NCBI GenBank assembly: GCA_017445755.1
Contig: JAFSSE010000027.1
Coordinates: 31,190 to 95,189 of the forward strand
Direction: 5' to 3'
Length of the DNA stretch: 64,000 bases
DNA from: Bacteroidales bacterium
GTDB lineage: Bacteria > Bacteroidota > Bacteroidia > Bacteroidales > UBA932
Made by a program: the position numbers and the translations under genes. This document shows, piece by piece, positions 57,654-64,000 of this stretch. Under the pieces are notes generated by a model that worked only from the letters and a program-made list of their open reading frames with translations, was not told the origin of the DNA and ran no database searches. Numbering within the stretch: the stretch's first letter is position 1; every line of letters begins with the position of its first letter.

Positions 57654-58481
57654 TTATTTACTGAACATGCCCTTAATCAATTCTTTGTGCTTATATACGG
57701 TATTGAAGAAGGCCTCCATGTTGATTCGGCTTTCCTCTCCTGTCGTGTTGGGATAGACCTGGATGGATCCTCCGGGGGTCTGCTCGATGTAGAGGGCCTC
57801 GGGGTGGATGATGTTTCCGTAGTCGAAATAGAGTTTCCCGGTGATTTCCTCTACTGTCGCGTTCACGAGGACATCGCGCCGGTCGAGGATGATAATCGGG
57901 TCGATGATGTTTTCAAGGTCCCTGACCTGGTGGGTCGAAATCACAATTGAGGAGTCTTCAGGGGTGTATTTCGTCAAGGCCTTACGGAACTGGGCCTTGG
58001 ACGGGATGTCCAGTCCGTTAGTCGGTTCATCCATATAGTAATGGCGCACATGGCAGGCGAGCGCAAAGGCGATATGGGTCTTTTTGAGCTGTCCTGCGGA
58101 CATCGCGTCCATCCTCTGCAGGGGATTGACTTCAAACTCCTCCAGTATTGTCCTGAAGCGTTCGAGGTCGAAGTTCGGCCAGAAAACACCGTTCGCCTTT
58201 GCGAAAGCCATTGCGGTGGCGGATTCCGCCTTCACTTCATCAGCGAGATAGAACTGGTCGGCGAGAAGGGCGGGTTTCCTGTCAAATGGAGTCTCCCCGT
58301 CAACGTCAATAAAACCGCTCTGGGGCTTCTTAAGCCCGCAGAGGAGGGTCAGCAGGGTGGTTTTACCAACTCCGTTTTCACCGAGGAGGCCATAGATGTT
58401 TCCTTCCCGGATCTCCATCGAGATGTGCTTCAGTACTTCATTGTTTCCGTAGCTGAAACCAAGGTTTTGAACTTTAATCAT
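57654..58481 (-). CDS. ABC transporter ATP-binding protein
   Basis: 275 residues. Walker A 'GLLGENGVGKTT', signature 'MSAGQLKK' (LSGGQ variant), Walker B 'HYYMDEPTNGLD', H-loop 'VISTHQVRDL'. First gene of the exporter operon. The C-terminal 60 residues extend beyond the core NBD and are common in this subfamily. Confidence 0.92.
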   Translation of the reverse strand: MIKVQNLGFSYGNNEVLKHISMEIREGNIYGLLGENGVGKTTLLTLLCGLKKPQSGFIDVDGETPFDRKPALLADQFYLADEVKAESATAMAFAKANGVFWPNFDLERFRTILEEFEVNPLQRMDAMSAGQLKKTHIAFALACHVRHYYMDEPTNGLDIPSKAQFRKALTKYTPEDSSIVISTHQVRDLENIIDPIIILDRRDVLVNATVEEITGKLYFDYGNIIHPEALYIEQTPGGSIQVYPNTTGEESRINMEAFFNTVYKHKELIKGMFSK

Positions 58482-58494
58482 ATCGAAACGTTAT

Positions 58495-58518
58495 AGTGTA
58501 TTAGTCAAATAGTACACT
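58495..58518 (-). promoter_or_regulatory. YtrA-type operator candidate
   Basis: AGTGTA-N12-TACACT, perfect 6-bp arms, directly downstream of the -7 box (58520-58527), over the expected transcription start of the ABC-gntR operon. Close to the AGTGTA/TACACT operator known for the Bacillus subtilis YtrA regulator. Confidence 0.65.
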
Positions 58519-58519
58519 G

Positions 58520-58550
58520 CAAAGGTACATCAATTTTCCGTTCTTCCAAA
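58520..58550 (-). promoter_or_regulatory. ABC-gntR operon promoter, consensus
   Basis: Minus-strand TTTG (58547-58550), 19-nt spacer, TACCTTTG (58520-58527). Confidence 0.85.
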
Positions 58551-58580
58551 TAATTTCGGATTTTTTTTTGAAAAAAATGT

Positions 58581-58588
58581 TACATTTG
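58581..58588 (+). promoter_or_regulatory. -7 box TACATTTG for GHL10 lipoprotein
   Basis: TACATTTG, 25 nt before ATG 58614; no clear TTTG 18-21 nt upstream. Confidence 0.5.
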
Positions 58589-58613
58589 TTCCCGAACCCT
58601 ATTCTGACAAAAG

Positions 58614-60077
58614 ATGAAAATCAGAGCGATACTTGCTGCAGCAGCGTGCCTGGTGGCCGTTTTTGCATGTTCGAAGGTAAATCCTGACGAGGATGTCACC
58701 TCTGTCTCCGGGAATTGTGCCGGAGAATTCAACCATGACCTCCATACTGTCCGGTATGATACGGAGTTCCGTGCAGTTTGGACCGCGACGGTAGCGAATA
58801 TTGACTGGCCGGTCAAAGGTGCCTCCGCTTCGGCCCAGAAACTGGCGCTCAGGACACTTATGGAGGAGGTGAAGTCAGCCGGCTGCAATGCTGTCGTGCT
58901 TCAGGTTGTATCGAATGCGGATGCGATTTATCCGTCGAAACTTCTTCCCTGGAGCGTTCTCCTTACGGGAACTCAGGGGAAGGATCCCGGTTATGATCCC
59001 CTCGCCTATGCTGTTGAGACTGCCCATTCGCTCGGGCTGGAACTCCATGCCTGGTTCAATCCTCTCCGTATCGGTGCAACCTCCGCCGTACGTGTCAGTG
59101 ACCATCCCATGTTCCAGCACAAGGACTGGTGGAAGGAAATGGACGGGGCGTATTATTGGAATCCTGGCCTGCCGGAGGTCAGGGCTTTTCTGAGGGCCAT
59201 CATGGAAGAAGTGGTGACAAACTATGATGTCGACGGGACCCATATCGACGACTATTTCTATCGTGCTGGCGTCAAGGGGAAGGGTTATACCAATTGGGAT
59301 GACAGCGCCCAGTACAATCTCTATAACGGAGGGAAGAGTCTTGACGACTGGAGAACATGGAATATAGACGAGATGGTAAAGGGGTATCTGGAAGTAACCC
59401 ATGCATCGAAGGGCTCCGCTGTTTTCGGCGTTTCACCGGCCGGCCGCCTCGCCCTTACCCAGAGTTACTGCGCCGATCCGGTCCATTGGGTTGCCCAGGG
59501 ATCCCTCGACTATCTGACACCCCAGATTTACTGGTCGAGCCAGCGGGGCGGCGACTTTGCGGATTTTGACGACGTCGTACTGCCTTCATGGGTGGCGATG
59601 CACGGGAACGTTCCCCTGATGCCCGGCCTCGCCTCTTACAAGTACTCCCAGGCGGGCTTTGAGGATGTATCCGAATATCTCTATGAGGTAAAGACTTCCC
59701 GGAATGCCGGCTGCGTCGGTAATTTCTGGTACAATACGACCTCTGTCCGTAATGAGGCGGTCCATAACTACCTCTCTTCCACGGTATATCCGGCAGAGGC
59801 GCTGACCCCGGTCCTCAGTCGCAGCCCGAAGCAGCTTACGCCCCCCGTTCCGAGCTCTTCCGGAACGCTTATCACCTGGGGAGAAACCGCCGGGGCGGAC
59901 GATTATGTCGTCCTGCGCCTGACCCGTGCGACGGGAACGTCCTCGGTCTGGAATGCGGCGGTTGTTTCCAGCGGAAAGACCCGCAGCTTCACCGGAACGA
60001 AGGGTGGCTACTACATCGTCCTCTCCAGAAGCGGCGCCGCCCGTTCCACCTACAGTAAAGTCCTTTACCTCGAATAA
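58614..60077 (+). CDS. GHL10 (DigH/YngK-like) glycosyl hydrolase lipoprotein
   Basis: 487 residues. Lipoprotein signal with Cys19 ('AVFACSK'). TIM-barrel GHL10 domain (about 50-390): 'EFRAVWTATVANIDWP', 'AVVLQVVSNADAIYPSKLLPWS', 'GLELHAWFNPLRIG', 'DGTHIDDYFY' with acidic residues, 'YLTPQIYWSS'. A C-terminal fibronectin-III-like domain (about 405-487) follows. E. coli DigH of this group cuts denuded peptidoglycan glycans, so a cell-wall role is likely. Confidence 0.88.
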   Translation: MKIRAILAAAACLVAVFACSKVNPDEDVTSVSGNCAGEFNHDLHTVRYDTEFRAVWTATVANIDWPVKGASASAQKLALRTLMEEVKSAGCNAVVLQVVSNADAIYPSKLLPWSVLLTGTQGKDPGYDPLAYAVETAHSLGLELHAWFNPLRIGATSAVRVSDHPMFQHKDWWKEMDGAYYWNPGLPEVRAFLRAIMEEVVTNYDVDGTHIDDYFYRAGVKGKGYTNWDDSAQYNLYNGGKSLDDWRTWNIDEMVKGYLEVTHASKGSAVFGVSPAGRLALTQSYCADPVHWVAQGSLDYLTPQIYWSSQRGGDFADFDDVVLPSWVAMHGNVPLMPGLASYKYSQAGFEDVSEYLYEVKTSRNAGCVGNFWYNTTSVRNEAVHNYLSSTVYPAEALTPVLSRSPKQLTPPVPSSSGTLITWGETAGADDYVVLRLTRATGTSSVWNAAVVSSGKTRSFTGTKGGYYIVLSRSGAARSTYSKVLYLE

Positions 60078-60113
60078 TCTTCGGCGTCGGAATTCCTGCC
60101 ACGGAGCCGCGTA

Positions 60114-60160
60114 GTACTGAACGTGCACGTTTTGACGGCTTTTTGTGCATGGCGAGTACC
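60114..60160. repeat. Palindromic intergenic repeat, family A copy 2
   Basis: 47-nt unit with ends GTACTGAACGTGCACGTT and GAGTACC; the middle (GACGGCTTTTTG) differs most from the other copies, weakening its inner stem. Confidence 0.85.
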
Positions 60161-60165
60161 GCAAA

Positions 60166-60212
60166 GTACTGAACGTGCACGTTTTGGGCCGGAAACGTGC
60201 ATGACGAGTACC
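60166..60212. repeat. Palindromic intergenic repeat, family A copy 3
   Basis: 47-nt unit, 5 bp after copy 2. Inner arms TGCACGTTT/AAACGTGCA with an 8-nt loop are perfect; outer arms GTACT/AGTAC. Confidence 0.88.
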
Positions 60213-60252
60213 GCTGAGGCGGGGGGGAGAGTTGGAAATAATATTTTTTTTG

Positions 60253-60260
60253 TATCTTTG
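60253..60260 (+). promoter_or_regulatory. -7 box TATCTTTG for 60299 lipoprotein
   Basis: Perfect TAnnTTTG; a weak GTTG lies about 18 nt upstream. Start expected near 60267. Confidence 0.6.
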
Positions 60261-60298
60261 CATCCGTGTACTGCCTGAACCGGTAATGATTATACCGG

Positions 60299-60697
60299 AT
60301 GAAAGGATTATTTAAGATTATTATTATAGTTGCAGCATCCTTCGCGATGCCGCTTTTTTCCTGCAGTAAAGCTTCGGAAGGGGAGATATCGCTCTTCAAG
60401 ATGTCCGGTTTTGTACTGGACGAGTCTTCGTCGTCTCCGATCCAGGGTATCCGTGTCGTCCTCTCTACGGGGGATACGACCATGACGGATGTCCACGGGG
60501 GATACCAGTTCCGCCTTACTCCTGTTGACGGGGTGCTCCCTCAGAGCATCTCCTGCGAGGATATTGACGGGACCAGGAACGGCTCATACGGCCCTGTTAC
60601 CATGGAGATCAACCTTACTACCGAATCTCCTTCCTACAATGCCAAGTCAGGGTCTTTCGACCTCCGCTTCATAGATATCTTCATGTCGCTCCTCTAG
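60299..60697 (+). CDS. Small putative lipoprotein with carboxypeptidase-regulatory-like domain
   Basis: 132 residues. N-terminal hydrophobic signal ending 'PLFSCSK' (Cys22; Phe at -2 is unusual for a lipobox). The rest reads as a single beta-sandwich: 'MSGFVLDESSSSPIQGIRVVLSTGDTTMTDVHGGYQFRL' (about 35-73). It resembles the small lipoproteins found next to radical SAM enzymes in Bacteroidota, but no radical SAM gene is present. Its 3' end overlaps the convergent AraC-type gene by 51 bp. Confidence 0.65.
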   Translation: MKGLFKIIIIVAASFAMPLFSCSKASEGEISLFKMSGFVLDESSSSPIQGIRVVLSTGDTTMTDVHGGYQFRLTPVDGVLPQSISCEDIDGTRNGSYGPVTMEINLTTESPSYNAKSGSFDLRFIDIFMSLL

Positions 60698-61108
60698 CTT
60701 GAGGTTTCTCCAGCCCTGGGGAGAGAGTCCGTAGTATTTCCGGAACTGCCTTGAAAAGTTCGACCGGTCGCTGAATCCGACCGCGTCGGAAATCACCGAA
60801 ATCGGGAGTTCCGGGTTCTGCTCAATGAGTTTTTCCGCCTTTTCGATGCGTATTCTTGTGCGCCAGGTCCTCGGATCTTCCTTTCTGATAAGCAGAAAAT
60901 ACCGGCATATCGTAAGCCGGTCCACCCCGAGACTCCTTGCAAAGTCGTCATTGCTGCGGATATCTTCGAGATATCTCTGCTCTCGGACCCACTGGTCCAC
61001 CTTCCGGTCCAGTTCCTTTATTATACGCTCATCGAGAGGGGCACAGCTCCTCACCGTCTCGGTCCTCTGACGCAAAAAAGGGAATAATTTCACAGAAAAG
61101 AGTTTCAT
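60647..61108 (-). CDS. AraC-type DNA-binding regulator, short form
   Basis: About 153 residues from ATG 61108 (MKLFSVKLFPFLRQRTE); the open frame upstream to 61324 is antisense to lysA and is rejected. The C-terminal double HTH has 'DDFARSLGVDRLTICRYFLLI' and 'ISVISDAVGFSDRSNFSRQFRKYYGLSPQGWR'. No effector-binding domain, only about 45 N-terminal residues. Target unknown; divergent from lysA and convergent with the small lipoprotein. Confidence 0.8.
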   Translation of the reverse strand: MKLFSVKLFPFLRQRTETVRSCAPLDERIIKELDRKVDQWVREQRYLEDIRSNDDFARSLGVDRLTICRYFLLIRKEDPRTWRTRIRIEKAEKLIEQNPELPISVISDAVGFSDRSNFSRQFRKYYGLSPQGWRNLKLEERHEDIYEAEVERP

Positions 61109-61155
61109 AATCAAAGTTTTCAGTTTATCTCCCTGCAAAGTAAACATTTTTTCCC

Positions 61156-61163
61156 TATTTTTG
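61156..61163 (+). promoter_or_regulatory. -7 box TATTTTTG for lysA
   Basis: Matches TAnnTTTG, 26 nt before ATG 61190; the -33 position is poor (CCTG). Confidence 0.55.
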
Positions 61164-61189
61164 CAAACAATCCTCGAAGTTAAGAAGTT

Positions 61190-62371
61190 ATGTTGCAGGT
61201 CGACTACGGAAGCAAGCCATTCCAGGGCCATAATACCCCTTTTTATTATTATGACATGGACCTTCTGCAGCGGACCCTCCACTCCGCCGCGGAGGCCTCG
61301 CGCCGTTATGGGATCAAGATCCATTATGCCATGAAGGCAAATTCGGAGCAGCGCATTCTCGAAGCGGTGGCCACTGCCGGCTTCGGCGTCGACTCTGTCA
61401 GCGGAAATGAAATCCTGGAAGCGTGCCGCTGCGGTTTCGACCCTTCAGGAATCTTCTTTGCAGGGGTCGGAAAGACCGATTCTGAAATAGATATCGCCCT
61501 CTCAAAGGGTATTGGCGCCTTCAACTGCGAGTCGGTGGAGGAGCTTGAAATCATAGCCGGCAGGGCGGCGGCCCACGGCCTCGTCGCTCCCGTCCAGATA
61601 AGGGTCAATCCCGGGGTGGACGCCCATACCCACAAGTATGTGACTACCGGTCTTGCGGAGAATAAGTTCGGCGTCGCTTCCGTCGATTTCGAGCGCGCGG
61701 CCGCCTTTGTAAAGGGCGCTCCGTCGCTCCGTTTTGTCGGGCTGCAGTTCCATGTCGGATCCCAGATTCTTGACGTTGAGGAGGTTTTCCGGGATGAGTG
61801 TTACCGCGCTGCGGAACTCGTGGACTTTTTCGAAGAGAGGGGACTGAGGGTTTCCTCAATCGATATGGGCGGAGGCCTCGGGGTGGATTATGAAGACCCG
61901 GACGAAAACCCGGTTCCGGATTTCGAAACATGGTTCAGGACAATTGACCGGTATCTTCCAAGGCGCATCGACCAGGAGGTCCATGTAGAACCCGGCCGGG
62001 CCCTGGTTGCCCAATGTGGCTCCCTGATTTCCAGGGTGGTATATGTAAAAAAGGGGGTCGGAAGGAACTTTCTCATCCTTGACGGCGGCATGAACAACCT
62101 GATCCGTCCCGCCCTCTACGGGGCCTATCACAAGATAGAGAACCTGACGGCCCACTATGTCCGGGAGGATGAGGAAAAAAGCTGCGTCTATGATGTTGTA
62201 GGGCCGATTTGCGAATCAGCGGACGTCTTTGCGACGGGCCGACAGCTCCGACGTTCGCTCCGCGGAGACCTCGTCGCCATCCGCTCAGCCGGCGCTTACG
62301 GCTCGGTCATGTCCTCCGCGTACAATATGCGCGGCTTTGCCGGGGCGGTTTTTTCTGATCAGACGGTTTAG
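61190..62371 (+). CDS. lysA: Diaminopimelate decarboxylase
   Basis: 393 residues, PLP enzyme of fold type III. Schiff-base Lys in 'HYAMKANSEQ', 'GLQFHVGSQI', 'DMGGGLGVDY' glycine loop, 'EPGRALVAQCG', and the Cys of the second active-site half in 'GPICESADVF'. Makes lysine from meso-diaminopimelate. Shortish N-terminus, usual for the phylum. Stops overlap those of ffh by 4 bp. Confidence 0.95.
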   Translation: MLQVDYGSKPFQGHNTPFYYYDMDLLQRTLHSAAEASRRYGIKIHYAMKANSEQRILEAVATAGFGVDSVSGNEILEACRCGFDPSGIFFAGVGKTDSEIDIALSKGIGAFNCESVEELEIIAGRAAAHGLVAPVQIRVNPGVDAHTHKYVTTGLAENKFGVASVDFERAAAFVKGAPSLRFVGLQFHVGSQILDVEEVFRDECYRAAELVDFFEERGLRVSSIDMGGGLGVDYEDPDENPVPDFETWFRTIDRYLPRRIDQEVHVEPGRALVAQCGSLISRVVYVKKGVGRNFLILDGGMNNLIRPALYGAYHKIENLTAHYVREDEEKSCVYDVVGPICESADVFATGRQLRRSLRGDLVAIRSAGAYGSVMSSAYNMRGFAGAVFSDQTV

Positions 62372-63690
62372 CGGCGGAAACCCTTCATCTGCTGCATAAG
62401 GTTCCCGGTCATGACGGATTTCATGGCCTTGCGGCTGCCTTCGAACTGCTTCAGGAGGCGGTTGACTTCCTGGAGGGAGGTGCCGGATCCGTCGGCAATC
62501 CTCTTGCGGCGGCTTCCGTTGATGATTTCAGGGTGCTCGCGCTCCTCAGGGGTCATCGAAAGGATCATCGCTTCGATGCTCTTGAATGAATCGTTGTCGA
62601 GGTCAACGTCCTTGATGGCCTTTCCGACCCCTGGAATCATGGATGCCAGGTCCTTGATGTTTCCCATCTTTTTCACCTGCTGAATCTGGTTGTAGAAGTC
62701 CCAGAGGGTGAACTGGTCCCGTGCGAGCTTTTTTTTCAGCTCCCGGGCCTGCTTTTCATCAAACTGTTCCTGGGCTTTCTCGACGAGGGTCACGACGTCA
62801 CCCATTCCGAGAATGCGGTCTGCGATACGCTCGGGGTGGAAGACTTCCAGGGCCTCCATTTTTTCTCCGGAGGAGACGAATTTTATCGGCTTCCCGACCA
62901 CGGCCTTGATGGACAGGGCAGCACCGCCTCTGGTGTCACCGTCCATCTTGGTGAGGACGACTCCGTCGAAGTCGAGGCGCTCGTTGAAGATCCTGGCGGT
63001 CTCGACGGCGTCCTGACCGGTCATGGCATCGACCACGAAGAGGGTCTCCGTCGGCTTCACGGCGTCGTGGAGGGCCGAAATCTCATTCATCAGCTCTTCA
63101 TCCACCGCAAGACGTCCGGCGGTATCGACTATGACTACGGAATAACCTTCGCTGCGTGCCTTTGCAATGGCGTTTTTGGCGAGGCGGACCGGGTCTTTTT
63201 CTCCATCTTCGGTATATACCGGAACTCCTATGCTCTCTCCGAGAACCTTTAGCTGTTCGATTGCGGCCGGACGGAAGGTATCGCAGGCGGCAAGAAGGGT
63301 CTTCATTCCCTTCTTTCCCTTTATATAATTAGCGAATTTCGCGGAGAATGTGGTTTTACCGGAACCGTTGAGACCGGCGACGAGGACAACCGCGGGGCTC
63401 CCTTTGAGGTTGACGTCCTGGGAAGAACTGCCCATGAAGGCGGCGAGTTCGTCGTGGACGATCTTAACCATCATCTGCTGCGGCTTCACTGCCGTCAGGA
63501 CATTGGAGCCGATGGCTTTGTCCTTTACGGTGTTGCAGAATTCCTTTGCAACCTTGTAGCTAACGTCGGCGTCCAGAAGGGCCTTCCGGATGTCCTTTAC
63601 GGTTTCCGCTACGTTGATTTCGGTAATTTTGCCTTCGCCCTTCAGAATTTTGAAGGACCGTTCCAGCCGTTCGCTCAGATTCTCAAACAT
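62368..63690 (-). CDS. ffh: Signal recognition particle protein Ffh
   Basis: About 440 residues from ATG 63690 (MFENLSERLERSFKILKG). NG domain with 'LVAGLNGSGKTTFSAKFA', 'LLAACDTFRPAAIEQL', 'VIVDTAGRLAVDEEL', 'VLTKMDGDTRGGAAL'; M domain with 'MIPGVGKAI' and 'RRKRIADGSGTSLQEVNRLL'. GTPase of co-translational membrane targeting. Confidence 0.97.
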   Translation of the reverse strand: MFENLSERLERSFKILKGEGKITEINVAETVKDIRKALLDADVSYKVAKEFCNTVKDKAIGSNVLTAVKPQQMMVKIVHDELAAFMGSSSQDVNLKGSPAVVLVAGLNGSGKTTFSAKFANYIKGKKGMKTLLAACDTFRPAAIEQLKVLGESIGVPVYTEDGEKDPVRLAKNAIAKARSEGYSVVIVDTAGRLAVDEELMNEISALHDAVKPTETLFVVDAMTGQDAVETARIFNERLDFDGVVLTKMDGDTRGGAALSIKAVVGKPIKFVSSGEKMEALEVFHPERIADRILGMGDVVTLVEKAQEQFDEKQARELKKKLARDQFTLWDFYNQIQQVKKMGNIKDLASMIPGVGKAIKDVDLDNDSFKSIEAMILSMTPEEREHPEIINGSRRKRIADGSGTSLQEVNRLLKQFEGSRKAMKSVMTGNLMQQMKGFRR

Positions 63691-63714
63691 ATTCCACTTT
63701 TCTTTTTGCGATTG

Positions 63715-63722
63715 CAAAGGTA
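63715..63722 (-). promoter_or_regulatory. -7 box TACCTTTG for ffh
   Basis: Minus-strand TACCTTTG 24 nt before ATG 63690; the -33 match is weak. Perfect inverted repeat GGTTACA-N7-TGTAACC (63733-63753) sits just upstream. Confidence 0.65.
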
Positions 63723-63732
63723 ACACTTTTTA

Positions 63733-63753
63733 GGTTACAAAAACAGTGTAACC
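63733..63753. promoter_or_regulatory. Inverted repeat in ffh promoter region
   Basis: GGTTACA-N7-TGTAACC, perfect 7-bp arms, within the -33 spacer area of the ffh promoter; possible operator. Confidence 0.4.
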
Positions 63754-63864
63754 AAAAACTCTTGGTTCTTTAGGTCATCCTCTCTTTTTATGGGATTTTC
63801 GTCCGGAAGGGAGTCCAGCCACTGGCGGAACTCCGTTCGCTGCGCTCACTTCGGCCCCTCCCCG

Positions 63865-63901
63865 TGCGCAAGGTCGAATTTTACCTCGGGGACCTTGCGC
63901 A
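63865..63901. repeat. Palindromic repeat family B, copy 1
   Basis: TGCGCAAGGTC-N15-GACCTTGCGCA, perfect 11-bp arms and 15-nt loop. Confidence 0.85.
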
Positions 63902-63939
63902 GCGAATGTGCCCCCTGATGCCATCCAGCAAGGATTTTG

Positions 63940-63976
63940 TGCACAAGGTCCCCCACCTGTTTTTCGACCTTGTGCA
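63940..63976. repeat. Palindromic repeat family B, copy 2 (inverted)
   Basis: TGCACAAGGTC-N15-GACCTTGTGCA, perfect 11-bp arms and 15-nt loop. Its reverse complement aligns with copy 1, including the GAA and GGGG segments of the loop, so the two copies are in opposite orientation. Confidence 0.85.
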
Positions 63977-64000
63977 GTGTAACGGACGCCGGGATGACAT

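Larger units (their letters stand above)
63754..64000. other. Intergenic tail of window
   Basis: About 250 bp without a convincing gene on either strand. Holds the two family B palindromes; the rest shows no recognised feature. The gene beyond is outside the window. Confidence 0.6.

Noticed and set aside
60114-60212. CRISPR-like array
   Set aside because: Only two adjacent palindromic units with a 5-bp gap and no spacers; no cas genes in the window.

Overview
The window is about 64 kb of chromosome from a member of the Bacteroidota, most likely order Bacteroidales. Evidence: promoters carry the Bacteroidota -33/-7 signature (TTTG, 18-21 nt, TAnnTTTG) instead of -35/-10 boxes. Arginine synthesis uses the Bacteroides-type N-succinylornithine carbamoyltransferase. 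A methylmalonyl-CoA decarboxylase operon with a lamin-tail OadG subunit sits beside a V-type ATPase operon of the E-DUF2764-A-B-D-I-K type. Coding DNA is fairly GC-rich, so long antisense open frames are common and were discarded. Genus cannot be fixed from this window.

Layout. 1-11.5 kb: envelope TPR protein (cut by the window edge), outer-membrane barrel, gyrB, a 7TM-HD phosphodiesterase-like protein, then tig-clpP-clpX. 11.5-12.1 kb: a strongly structured RNA candidate and a short HTH protein. 12.1-19.7 kb: DPP-IV-like peptidase, CE2-like esterase, a six-hairpin lipoprotein, NamZ and GlmM-like mutase. 19.7-21 kb: tRNA-Glu(CTC), an AT-rich accessory strip with a previously unannotated sRNA candidate, an orphan HipB-like regulator with operator repeats, a palindromic repeat and rpmE2. 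21-34 kb: esterase, AlkZ-related protein, V-type ATPase operon and the sodium-pump methylmalonyl-CoA decarboxylase operon. 34-46.5 kb: a tightly overlapped eight-gene arginine operon with a structured leader encoding an arginine-rich 12-residue peptide, then carAB. 46.5-53.7 kb: tricorn-like S41 protease, DUF4301, pdxB, DUF721 and recF. 53.8-64 kb: TPR-yebC-serine hydrolase operon, an ABC exporter with a YtrA-type GntR regulator and a matching operator, a GHL10 lipoprotein, an AraC-type regulator, lysA, ffh and two intergenic palindromic repeat families.

How the genes work together. The decarboxylase (mmdA-D-C-B) and the V-type ATPase lie head to tail with no clear promoter between them. The proteolipid keeps residues that bind Na+ in the Enterococcus enzyme, so the block reads as a sodium-bioenergetics module. 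carAB supplies carbamoyl phosphate to the adjacent arginine operon. The carbamoyltransferase has Ser at the position that separates acetyl- from succinyl-ornithine enzymes.

Most noteworthy: (1) the arginine operon leader with its peptide and chain of hairpins; (2) a roughly 78-nt minus-strand sRNA with consensus promoter, three stem-loops and intrinsic terminator at 19972-20049; (3) a pseudoknotted RNA candidate at 11478-11653; (4) a one-base lesion that fuses ATPase subunits A and B; (5) a palindrome matching a YtrA-type operator over the start of the ABC operon; (6) two families of palindromic intergenic repeats. All are read by eye from sequence; no alignment or folding program was run.
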